Positions 53,439 through 61,551 of a stretch of 64,000 bases of DNA are shown piece after piece. A program made the position numbers and the translations under genes. Position 1 is the first letter of the stretch. Each line of letters starts with the position of its first letter. Origin of the DNA: Devosia sp. (GTDB taxonomy: Bacteria > Pseudomonadota > Alphaproteobacteria > Rhizobiales > Devosiaceae); the NCBI RefSeq assembly GCF_025809055.1, contig NZ_CP075529.1, positions 1,984,001 to 2,048,000 on the forward strand, written 5' to 3'. The notes beneath the pieces were generated by a model that worked only from the letters and a program-made list of their open reading frames with translations, was not told where the DNA came from and made no database searches.

Positions 53439-53458
53439 GTCTTGCCAGCAAGCAAGAC
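53439..53458. promoter_or_regulatory. Small palindrome upstream of the secreted-protein gene
   Basis: GTCTTGC-CAGCAA-GCAAGAC, seven-base perfect arms, 30 bp upstream of the secreted-protein start and 232 bp upstream of ybbA. It could be an operator; no regulator is suggested. The rest of this 282-bp gap (53409-53690) holds nothing I recognise. Confidence 0.35.
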
Positions 53459-53690
53459 ATCGCACCAGTAGGACTTGCCAGACCTGACAACTTCGTTACG
53501 AAAAGATCACACTTTCGCGCGTCAGATGCTTGGTAGAGGCAAATCCCGTCTGCTAAACGAATTTATTCTGCACCCACGGCGGCGGAAACCCCTTTTTCAG
53601 GGGCCTCGGATAAAGTGTGGGATATGCGGGGGCTGGACAGGGCGAGCGCTGCTTGGCGCACCCGCTGGTCCAGGGGAGGATTGAGGGCAT

Positions 53691-54392
53691 ATGACTGACG
53701 CGCCGATCATCGACGCGAGGAATGTTGACTACACGCTGGACGTCGCCGGACGCCCGCTCAATATCCTCAGAAATGTTTCCCTCAGGGTCGCCCCGGCCGA
53801 GGTCATCGCCATTGTCGGCCCCTCGGGCAGCGGCAAGACCAGCCTGCTCATGCTGCTGGCCGGCCTCGAAAAAGCCACCGGCGGCCAGGTTCTGGTCAAT
53901 GGCAGCGACCTTGGCCCCATGAGCGAGGACGACCTGGCCCGGTTCCGCCGGCACACCCTGGGCATTGTCTTCCAGAGCTTTCATCTCATCCCCTCGCTCA
54001 CCGCCATCGACAATGTCGGCATGGCGCTGGAAATCGCCGAGCCCGGCCTCAGCATGGCCGAGGTGCGCGAGCGCGCCGCAGCCAGCCTCGCCGCCGTGGG
54101 CCTCGACAAGCGCCTCGACCATCGCCCCTCGGCCCTCTCTGGCGGCGAACAGCAGCGTGTCGGCCTGGCCCGCGCCACCGTTGCCGACCTGCCCCTGCTG
54201 CTCGCCGATGAACCCACCGGCAATCTCGACCAGAAGACCGGCGCCGTGGTGGTCGACATCATGTTCGATCTCGCCCGCCGCAACCGCACCGCCGTGGTGC
54301 TCATCACCCACGATCCGGCCCTGGCGGCCCGCGCCGACCGGGTTTACACCATGACCCAGGGCGAACTCACCGAGACCCCGGTGGACCGCTGA
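53691..54392 (+). CDS. ybbA: ABC ATP-binding protein, YbbA/LolD-like
   Basis: 233 residues. Walker A GPSGSGKTSLLMLLAGLE, Q-loop FQSFHLIPSLTAIDNVG, signature LSGGEQQRVGLARA, Walker B LLLADEPTGNLD: the LolD/MacB-type small ATPase. It overlaps the permease ATG by one base (TGATG). The pair is related to YbbA-YbbP of enteric bacteria, whose substrate is unsettled. Confidence 0.93.
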   Translation: MTDAPIIDARNVDYTLDVAGRPLNILRNVSLRVAPAEVIAIVGPSGSGKTSLLMLLAGLEKATGGQVLVNGSDLGPMSEDDLARFRRHTLGIVFQSFHLIPSLTAIDNVGMALEIAEPGLSMAEVRERAAASLAAVGLDKRLDHRPSALSGGEQQRVGLARATVADLPLLLADEPTGNLDQKTGAVVVDIMFDLARRNRTAVVLITHDPALAARADRVYTMTQGELTETPVDR

Positions 54393-56938
54393 TGCAATCG
54401 CTCCGGCCCGCCATCCGCATTGGCCTGCTCGACATGCGCGGCGACCTGCGCCGCTTCCTGCTCCTGGTCGTGTGCCTCGCCGTCGGCACTGCCCTCATCG
54501 CCGGGGTCAATTCGGTCGGCACCAGCATCACCCGGGCCGTCGAGATCGGCGCCGCCGAAATCATGGGCGGCGATATCGAACTGTCGCGCGCCGACCGCCT
54601 GGCCAATCCGGACGAACTCTTTTCCATGCAGGAATGGGGCGAGGTCGTTGCGGTTATCGACACCAATCTGCGCGCCGAAACCTTTGACGGCGAGGCCTTT
54701 GCCGATGTCAGCGCCGTGGGCCGCGCCTATCCGCTGCTCGGCGCTGTATCAAGCCCGCAGCTGCAACCGGGAGACTCCGTTGCCGATCTCCTGGCCGAGC
54801 AGGATGGCGTGCCGGGCGCCCTGGTCGATGCCATCATGCTCGATCAATTGGGCATTGGCGTCGGCGACACGTTCGGGCTGGGCGGCACCGAGTTTTCGGT
54901 GCGCGGCACCCTGGGCCATCTGCCGGACGCACCGGTGCGCGGTTTCCGCCTCGGCATGCCGACCCTGATCACCACCAATGGTTTTGCGCTGGTCAGCGAC
55001 CGCACCTCGCCGCTCCCGGGCCTTGGCACCTGGTATCGCTACAAGATCCACCTGGCCGACCGCAATATCGAGGCGGGCCTCGCTGCCGCCCATGAGCGCT
55101 TCGACACGTCGGGCTGGACGGTGCGCTCGGCGCGCGACGGGCTCGGCCAGATGGTGCGCTATTACGATCTGTTCATGCGCTTTCTGATCATTGTCGGGCT
55201 CGGCTCGCTGCTGATCGGCGGCGTCAGCGTCTGGACCGGCATGCGGGCCTATATCGCCGAGCGCTCCGGCGTTATCGCCGTCATGCGCAGCATGGGCGCC
55301 GGCCGCAGCCGCATCTTTGTGCATTTCTTCTCCCAGGTGGCGGCGCTCGCCGCCGTCGGCGTCGGTATCGGCCTCTTGGCGGGCGCCAGCGTCGCCTTCC
55401 TCATTCTCCCCACTATTGGGGCGGCCGTGGGCATCCCCCTGGCGCCGGCCATTCATGTCCAGCCATTGCTGATCGCCGCCGGCACCGGCTTCGTCACCGC
55501 CTTTGCCTTTGCCTATCTGCCGTTGCAACAGGCCCAGACCATCCGCCCGGTGCTGCTGTTCCGCGCCAAGGGGCTCGATGCGCCGCCCGTCGACTGGCGC
55601 GCCCTCCTGCTCTCCGCCCAGGTTCTGCCGCTGCTCGCCGCCATCCTCGCCTTCTTCCTGTTGGCCTGGCTGATGACCGGCGATGTCCTGCTGGTGCTCG
55701 GCTTTGGCCTTGCCAGTGCCCTGGCCGCCATCTTTTTCCAGCTCTTCATCCGCCTTTGCCAGGCCGGGCTCGCCCGCCTGCCCGAACGCGGTCCCCGCAT
55801 CATTCGCCATGCCCTGCGCAATATTGCCGGGGCCGGTCAGAACGCCGCCGCCATCGCCGTTTCCTCCGGCATGGCGCTGACTATGCTCATCATCGTCCTC
55901 GTCATGCAGGCCAATCTGCAACAGGAATTTCTGGGCGCCTCGGCCTTCGACGCCCCGACCCTGGTCGGCTCGGACCTCTTCCCCGACGAAGTCGAACAAC
56001 TCGAAACCCTCTCCGCCACCGGCGCCGGCATTTCCCGGTTCGTGTCCACGCCCATGCTGCGCGGCAGTCTGGTCGAGATCGGCGGCACCCCCGTTGCCGA
56101 GCGGCGCACACGGGGGCCCGAAGCCACCTTCCTCCTCGCCGGCGAAGTGCCCCTCACCTTCCGGTCAGTGCAACCCGCCTCTTCGCGCGTCACCGCCGGA
56201 GAATGGTGGCCAACCGACTATGCCGGACCGGGCCTTGTCAGCCTGCACCAGAGCCTGCGCAATGGTCTGGGCGTCGATATCGGCGACCGGCTGACCTTCT
56301 CCATTTTTGGCGAACCGGTTGAGGTCACCATTGCCAGCTTCCGCGATTATTCCTGGCAGGGCGGCATCGATTTTCTCGCCACCTTCTCCCCCGGCGTGCT
56401 CGACAATTATCCCACGACGCTCTTTGCCGCGGTCACCGCCGCTCAGGGCGCCGAAGAGGATGTCGGCCGGCTCCTGGCCAGCGAATTGCCCGATATCCGT
56501 TTCATCGCCGTTGGCGATACCCTCAAGCAGGTCACCGACGCGCTGGGGCAACTCTCCTTCGCCGCCGCCCTGGTCGGCGGGCTGGCGGTCGGCAACGGCC
56601 TGCTCGTCCTCATCGGCGCCCTGGCCACCGGCCGCCGCCAGCGCGAGGCCGATACCGTCATCACCAAGGTTCTGGGGGCCACCCGCACCGAGTTGATCGG
56701 CACGGCGTTCCTGCAATACTTCCTCCTGGCCCTCCTGGCCGCCATCCCCGCCGTGCTCATCGGCCTCTCCATCGGGCGCTTCGTCTCGACCCTGATGCTC
56801 GAAGTCGAGTTCACCTGGCGCCCCGATGTCATCGGCCTCGTCATTGCCGTCGCCATCCTGGTCACCGCGACCCTGGGCGCCATGACCATCCTCCGCGCCG
56901 CCTCCGCCCGCCCCGCCCGCCTGTTGCGGGATCTCTGA
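54392..56938 (+). CDS. ybbP: FtsX-family ABC permease, YbbP-like
   Basis: 848 residues, with ten predicted helices in the FtsX arrangement: one at the N-terminus (FLLLVVCLAVGTALIAGV), two groups of three or four around residues 265-480, and a final group near 730-840. Large periplasmic domains lie between. This is the YbbP type, distinguished from MacB and LolC by its size and double FtsX domain. It is driven by the upstream ATPase and extrudes an unknown lipid or cofactor. Confidence 0.92.
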   Translation: MQSLRPAIRIGLLDMRGDLRRFLLLVVCLAVGTALIAGVNSVGTSITRAVEIGAAEIMGGDIELSRADRLANPDELFSMQEWGEVVAVIDTNLRAETFDGEAFADVSAVGRAYPLLGAVSSPQLQPGDSVADLLAEQDGVPGALVDAIMLDQLGIGVGDTFGLGGTEFSVRGTLGHLPDAPVRGFRLGMPTLITTNGFALVSDRTSPLPGLGTWYRYKIHLADRNIEAGLAAAHERFDTSGWTVRSARDGLGQMVRYYDLFMRFLIIVGLGSLLIGGVSVWTGMRAYIAERSGVIAVMRSMGAGRSRIFVHFFSQVAALAAVGVGIGLLAGASVAFLILPTIGAAVGIPLAPAIHVQPLLIAAGTGFVTAFAFAYLPLQQAQTIRPVLLFRAKGLDAPPVDWRALLLSAQVLPLLAAILAFFLLAWLMTGDVLLVLGFGLASALAAIFFQLFIRLCQAGLARLPERGPRIIRHALRNIAGAGQNAAAIAVSSGMALTMLIIVLVMQANLQQEFLGASAFDAPTLVGSDLFPDEVEQLETLSATGAGISRFVSTPMLRGSLVEIGGTPVAERRTRGPEATFLLAGEVPLTFRSVQPASSRVTAGEWWPTDYAGPGLVSLHQSLRNGLGVDIGDRLTFSIFGEPVEVTIASFRDYSWQGGIDFLATFSPGVLDNYPTTLFAAVTAAQGAEEDVGRLLASELPDIRFIAVGDTLKQVTDALGQLSFAAALVGGLAVGNGLLVLIGALATGRRQREADTVITKVLGATRTELIGTAFLQYFLLALLAAIPAVLIGLSIGRFVSTLMLEVEFTWRPDVIGLVIAVAILVTATLGAMTILRAASARPARLLRDL

Positions 56939-56980
56939 TCACACGGGCGCTTCACCGATAACTGACTCACCAGCTTCATC

Positions 56981-57020
56981 ACCCCCTCGCCCCTCTGGGG
57001 AGAGGGATGGGGTGAGGGGT
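56981..57020. repeat. Class A palindromic repeat
   Basis: ACCCCCTCGCCCCTCTGGGG, then AGAGGG and GGTGAGGGGT. Along with 57099-57133 and 57183-57222 it fills most of the 298-bp gap (56939-57236) between ybbP and LysR. Confidence 0.85.
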
Positions 57021-57098
57021 AAGAACCTCTCGGCCAGCGCAGTCCTGCCCCCATCCCGCACGATTAGCCAGTCCGGAAGGCATATCCCCACCCCAGAT

Positions 57099-57133
57099 GT
57101 CACCCCGGCGAAGGCCGGGGCCCATCCTGAGAT
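57099..57133. repeat. Class B-type repeat
   Basis: TGTCACCCCGGCGAAGGCCG onward: CCCCGGC-GAAG-GCCGGGG hairpin followed by CCCATCCTGAGAT. Related to 43311. Confidence 0.8.
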
Positions 57134-57182
57134 CTATAGATAGTCCCCCTCGTCTCACTCAGGAAAAGCACCATCTTCCTGC

Positions 57183-57222
57183 CCCTCCCCCTCCTTCAGG
57201 GGGAGGCCGGGAGGGGGTACTC
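57183..57222. repeat. Short class C-like repeat
   Basis: CCTCCCCCT/AGGGGGAGG hairpin followed by CCGGGAGGGGGT. Resembles the end hairpin and tail of class C but lacks the central stem. Confidence 0.6.
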
Positions 57223-57236
57223 ACCAAAAAAAGCCC

Positions 57237-58109
57237 TCACGAAAAGTGCGCCACCAGCAGATCGAAGACCAGCCTGATGCGCCGGCTGGTATGCAGCTCG
57301 CGATGGGTAACGATCCATACCGGCACCGGGATCGGCGCGATCTCGGGCACCGCGATAACGACCTCGGGCGTCAGCGCGCCCACCGCCTCGACCATGCCGC
57401 CCAGCGCCATGCCCTTCCGCACCCATTCCCAGCCGGTCATGCCGCTTTGCGTCGCAAAAGGAAAATTGGCCTCGCTCAGCGGCACGCCGCGCGCCCGTGC
57501 AGCCGCCACAAAGTCGGCATTGCCCTCCATTGCCCCGACGAAATCGCCCCGCGCCAGCGCCTCGCCCGTTCCCGGCTGCCCCATGCGCTCCAGCAGGTCC
57601 GGCGTGCCGTAGATATAGGCCTGCGTGTCCTTGCAGCGCCGGGCGATCAACCCGTCCTGCTCGGGACGCACGTGCCGGATTGCAATATCGGCCTCGCGCC
57701 GCAGCAGGTCGCTGATCGACCCCGTCGCCAGCACCTGGATGCGAATTGCCGGCGCCGCACGCCGGATCTCTGCGATCAGCGGCGGCAGGACATGGCCTGC
57801 ATAAATGTCGGCCGTGGTGATGCGCACCACCCCCTCGACTGCCTGCGACTGGCCGGCGGCGGTCATGGCCACCCGTTCGGCCGCTTCCCCCATGTCGCGC
57901 AGGTGCCGCACCAATTGCTGCCCGGCTTCGGTCAGCACCAGGCGGCGCCCCACCCGCTCGAATATGGCCACGCCCAGTTCATCCTCGAGCGCCGCCACCT
58001 GCCGGCCAAGCGTCGGTTGGGTCAGGTTGAGCGTCTTGGCCGCTGCCGATAGCGAGCCGGTCTCCACCGTCGCCAGCAGCGCCCGCAATTGGTTCCAGTC
58101 CGGCAGCAT
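57237..58109 (-). CDS. LysR-family transcriptional regulator
   Basis: 290 residues. N-terminal HTH: WNQLRALLATVETGSLSAAAKTLNLTQPTLGRQVAALEDELGVAIFERVGRRLVLTEAG-type order (seen as LRALLATVETGSLSAAAKTL and QPTLGRQVAALEDELG). The C-terminal ligand domain is complete, ending in the dimer region near DLLVAHFS. Divergent from a methyltransferase with an 18-bp palindrome between. Its target and ligand are not shown. Confidence 0.94.
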   Translation of the reverse strand: MLPDWNQLRALLATVETGSLSAAAKTLNLTQPTLGRQVAALEDELGVAIFERVGRRLVLTEAGQQLVRHLRDMGEAAERVAMTAAGQSQAVEGVVRITTADIYAGHVLPPLIAEIRRAAPAIRIQVLATGSISDLLRREADIAIRHVRPEQDGLIARRCKDTQAYIYGTPDLLERMGQPGTGEALARGDFVGAMEGNADFVAAARARGVPLSEANFPFATQSGMTGWEWVRKGMALGGMVEAVGALTPEVVIAVPEIAPIPVPVWIVTHRELHTSRRIRLVFDLLVAHFS

Positions 58110-58121
58110 CGCTTCATCTCC

Positions 58122-58139
58122 TTATGCAAATAAGCATAA
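58122..58139. promoter_or_regulatory. LysR-operator-like palindrome
   Basis: TTATGC-AAATAA-GCATAA: a perfect inverted repeat 13 bp before the LysR start and 78 bp before the methyltransferase. LysR-type proteins usually bind palindromes with T/A ends near their own promoter, so this is a good candidate for autoregulation. Confidence 0.7.
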
Positions 58140-58217
58140 TGACTCTGCCTTTTTCTTCAATTTCGTTTTGAACTGGTCCGCATTAGTGTGCGCCACGAGT
58201 GATCGGGGGGACCTGCC

Positions 58218-58841
58218 ATGGCTGAAATGAGCGCATTCTGGGATCGATTGGCCGACAAATATGCGGCGCGCCCGATTCCCGATGAAGGCGTCTATCAGAC
58301 CAAGCTCGCCCGCACCCGGGCCTACTTCACCCCGGACATGGACCTGTTCGAGTTTGGCTGCGGAACGGGCGGCACCGCCATCGCCCATGCCCCCCATGTC
58401 CGCCATGTCACCGCCATCGATTTTTCCGAGAACATGCTGGCCTTTGCCCGCGACAAGGCCGCAAAAGCCGGCATCGGCAATGTCACCTTCGAGCGCGGCG
58501 ACATCACCACCATGACAGTAAGGCCCGCCAGTTACGACATGGTCCTCGGCCTCTCCATCCTGCATCTGCTGAAAAACAAGGACGCCGTGATTGCCCGGGT
58601 CCACCACATGCTCAGGCCGGGCGGGCTCTTCGTCTCCAGCACCGAGTGCATCGGCGACAATCGCAAATGGCTGCGCTTCATCGCGCCGGTCGGTCATGCC
58701 CTGGGTCTGTTGCCCGTGCTCGACATCATGACCCATGCGCAACTGCGCAATGCCATAACCGGGGCCGGTTTCGTCATCGAGCACGACTGGCGTCCGCATC
58801 CGGACTCTGCCGCCTTCATCATCGCCCGCAAGCCGGGTTGA
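58218..58841 (+). CDS. Class I SAM-dependent methyltransferase
   Basis: 207 residues. SAM-binding motif I is DLFEFGCGTGGTAI, with the acidic residue of strand 2 in VTAIDFSENML; DMVLGLSILHLL is motif IV. The C-terminal half is helical. Acceptor unknown. It faces the LysR gene across a palindrome, so it is probably a LysR target. GGGGGG precedes the ATG. Confidence 0.92.
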   Translation: MAEMSAFWDRLADKYAARPIPDEGVYQTKLARTRAYFTPDMDLFEFGCGTGGTAIAHAPHVRHVTAIDFSENMLAFARDKAAKAGIGNVTFERGDITTMTVRPASYDMVLGLSILHLLKNKDAVIARVHHMLRPGGLFVSSTECIGDNRKWLRFIAPVGHALGLLPVLDIMTHAQLRNAITGAGFVIEHDWRPHPDSAAFIIARKPG

Positions 58842-58969
58842 TCACTTGTGGAACCTTGGCGCCACCACATGCCCGAATCGGGGTTCGAAGTGCTAACAGT
58901 CTGCTAACTTTTGCCCTCATGCGTTCTCTCTCCATTGCCCGGATGTGAGCGCATCCGCCCGGAGAGCCA

Positions 58970-60493
58970 ATGCAGGTTGCCATCGACATGGGAGAGAGCC
59001 GTCCGGCCGGCCATGCCAGCATGGACCTCGAGGAATTGCTGGCCACCCGCCTGCTGGTGCAGGGCAATTCAGGCTCCGGCAAGTCCCATCTCCTGCGCCG
59101 CCTACTCGAGCAATCGGCGCAGTGGGTGCAGCAATGCGTCATTGATCCGGAAGGCGATTTCGTAACGTTGTCAGAGCGTTACGGGCACTTGGTGGTCGAC
59201 GCGACCCGCACCGAAAGCGAACTCACCCGCATCGCCGCCCGCGTCCGCCAGCATCGCGTCTCGGTCGTCCTCAACCTCGAAGGCCTCGATGTCGAGCAGC
59301 AGATGCGCGCCGCCGCCGCCTTTCTCGGCGGCATGTTCGATGCCGATCGCGACTATTGGTATCCAGTCCTGGTCGTGGTCGACGAAGCCCAGCTCTTCGC
59401 CCCTGCCGCAGCGGGCGAAGTGTCTGATGAAGCACGCAAATTGTCGCTCGGCGCCATGACCAACCTCATGTGTAGAGGTCGAAAGCGGGGGCTCGCCGGC
59501 GTCATCGCCACCCAGCGCCTGGCCAAGCTGGCCAAGAACGTCGCGGCCGAAGCCTCTAACTTCCTGATGGGACGCACTTTTCTCGACATCGACATGGCCC
59601 GCGCCGCCGATCTCCTGGGCATGGACCGCCGCCAGGCCGAACAGTTCCGCGATCTCGAACGCGGCCATTTCGTGGCCCTCGGTCCGGCCATTTCCCGCCG
59701 TCCGCTGCCCATCACCATCGGCGCCGTGGAAACCTCGGCCCGCTCGACCAGTCCCAAGCTGACGCCCCTGCCCGAAGCGCCCGCCGACGCCGCCGACCTG
59801 ATTTTTACCCAGGATCCCGAAGAGCTTGCGCGCCCCGTGGTCCGGCGCCCGGCACCGCCGCCGCCACCCTCGACTAACGAGCTTTTGGCCCAGGTGGCAG
59901 AAGCCCGCGCGCGGGCCCGCGCGGAATCACCGGACGAGCCCGCCTCGCTCTTCCCCGAGATCGACGAGGCCGAGCGCGACGCCCAGATCAAGGCGGTCAT
60001 GGCCGAGCTTTTGAGCGATCCGGATGCCGGTTTCCGCACCACCGCCGTGCTTTATCAGGATTTTCTGGTGCGCTGCCGTATTCGTCGGGTACCCGGCGAT
60101 CCGCCGGCCCTTCCCGCCTTCAAGCGCCTCCTGGCCGTCGCCCGGGTCGCTCCGGACGAAGCCGTCGCCAGCTCCGACGGCTGGCAACAGGCCCTGACGC
60201 TTTCGGAAACCCTGACCGATGACGTCCAAGGCGTTTTCCTTGTCATCGCCCAGGCCGCGCTCACCGGCGCCCCCTGCCCGTCCGATGCCACCCTGGCCCG
60301 CCTCTACGGCACCCATTCGGCCAGCCGGGCGCGGCGCCTGCTCACCTGGTTCGAGGAACGCGGCCTCATCGTGCTGCGCACCGATTTCCGGGGCGCTCGC
60401 ATCGCCGCCTTCCCTGACCTTGCCGCCGAAACGGCGCCCGGCGACCCCAACGGCCCGGACGCCCTCATGGACGAACGCGGCGCCGCCGAATAG
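58970..60493 (+). CDS. HerA-like ATPase (DUF87/DUF853-type) with extended C-terminus
   Basis: 507 residues. Walker A GNSGSGKS (32-39), Walker B VLVVVDEAQLFAP with Asp138-Glu139, and a sensor region in GLAGVIATQRLAKLAKNVAAEASNFLMGR, as in HerA/FtsK-type DNA translocases. After about residue 270 is a Pro-rich linker, and then about 170 residues with helical segments, ending in a possible winged helix (DATLARLYGTHSASRARRLLTWFEERGLIVLR). No NurA nuclease or other partner is next to it. A role on DNA is inferred. Confidence 0.88.
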   Translation: MQVAIDMGESRPAGHASMDLEELLATRLLVQGNSGSGKSHLLRRLLEQSAQWVQQCVIDPEGDFVTLSERYGHLVVDATRTESELTRIAARVRQHRVSVVLNLEGLDVEQQMRAAAAFLGGMFDADRDYWYPVLVVVDEAQLFAPAAAGEVSDEARKLSLGAMTNLMCRGRKRGLAGVIATQRLAKLAKNVAAEASNFLMGRTFLDIDMARAADLLGMDRRQAEQFRDLERGHFVALGPAISRRPLPITIGAVETSARSTSPKLTPLPEAPADAADLIFTQDPEELARPVVRRPAPPPPPSTNELLAQVAEARARARAESPDEPASLFPEIDEAERDAQIKAVMAELLSDPDAGFRTTAVLYQDFLVRCRIRRVPGDPPALPAFKRLLAVARVAPDEAVASSDGWQQALTLSETLTDDVQGVFLVIAQAALTGAPCPSDATLARLYGTHSASRARRLLTWFEERGLIVLRTDFRGARIAAFPDLAAETAPGDPNGPDALMDERGAAE

Positions 60494-60513
60494 GCCAAGT
60501 GGCCGAGTTTGGC

Positions 60514-61377
60514 TTACCCTGCCAGCTCCACGCGAAAGGCGTATCGTGCCACGGCACCTGGCCCCAGAACTTCCGCATAGGGTCGCGCGGCCAGATCGTC
60601 CGATCCGCCCACTTCCGCGGCCGTTCCGTGCCAGGGTTCAAGGCAGATGAACCCCGCTCCCGGTTTGGTCCAGAGCGCGAAATTGGGCAGGTTCTCCCAG
60701 GTAAAATGCACTTTGGGCCCGCTCGCCGGTCCATAGGCCAGCCCGGCCCCGGCGCCTTCCGGAAACAGCATGGCATCGGCCCGGAACTGGTCGGGTTCCA
60801 GCACCAACTGCCCCCGGGAGAAGGGGGAAGGCAGATCCTCGGGCTCCACGAGGCCACCCGAAAGCCGCCTCAGGGCCGGCTCGCCGCCATTGTCGAGCGT
60901 CACCATATGCGGCCCCTCCGCGCCCGGCAGCGGCCAGGCAAAGGCCGGATGAAAGCCGATCCCGAAGGGCATGGGCCGCGTGTCGCGATTGTGCACTTCG
61001 GCCGTGACCACCACGCCGCGCCCCACCAGCCGGTGCTCGACATCAAGCGCGAAGGCGAAGGGATAAAGCGAGCGGCTGGCCTCGGAGTCCTCCAGCCGAT
61101 AGACGCAGCGATCGCTTTCCTCGACCACGAGCGAAAAGTTGCTGCGCCGCGCAAAGCCGTGCTGGCTCATCTGATAGCGTTCGCCATCGATGCTGATTGT
61201 GTCATTGGGTGCCCTGCCCACCATGGGGAAAAGGATCGGTGACCGTCCGGTCCAATAGCTGGCGTCGCCATGCCAGAGCCAGTGCCGTCCATCGCGCGTC
61301 TGGATGGCCTGCATCTCGGCCCCCAGTGCGGCGACGTCGACGGTCACCTCGCCATTGCTGATGCGCGTGAGCTGCAT
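60514..61377 (-). CDS. Aldose 1-epimerase family protein
   Basis: 287 residues from ATG 61377, which has GGGAG six bases upstream. The mutarotase fold shows RSPILFPMVGRAPNDTI, catalytic-type His in QHGFARRSNF and GIGFHPAFAWP, and a Glu in CLEPWHGTA. It is closer to the LacX/YeaD type. It probably interconverts sugar anomers. It stands alone and is convergent with the HerA-like gene. Confidence 0.9.
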   Translation of the reverse strand: MQLTRISNGEVTVDVAALGAEMQAIQTRDGRHWLWHGDASYWTGRSPILFPMVGRAPNDTISIDGERYQMSQHGFARRSNFSLVVEESDRCVYRLEDSEASRSLYPFAFALDVEHRLVGRGVVVTAEVHNRDTRPMPFGIGFHPAFAWPLPGAEGPHMVTLDNGGEPALRRLSGGLVEPEDLPSPFSRGQLVLEPDQFRADAMLFPEGAGAGLAYGPASGPKVHFTWENLPNFALWTKPGAGFICLEPWHGTAAEVGGSDDLAARPYAEVLGPGAVARYAFRVELAG

Positions 61378-61551
61378 GTGTCGCTCCCATCCCATTCTGG
61401 CCTGAAGACGGCCCGTCCCGAGCCAGGCGAATCATCCGTTCCGGCCTCAAGCAAACGCCCTAACCTGCATTGATGGTTCCGGCGTGAGGAATTTTCGGCG
61501 CCAGGCAGCGCTCAGCTTGCAGCAGGTGCACAGGAAGGCTATCGCCAATTC

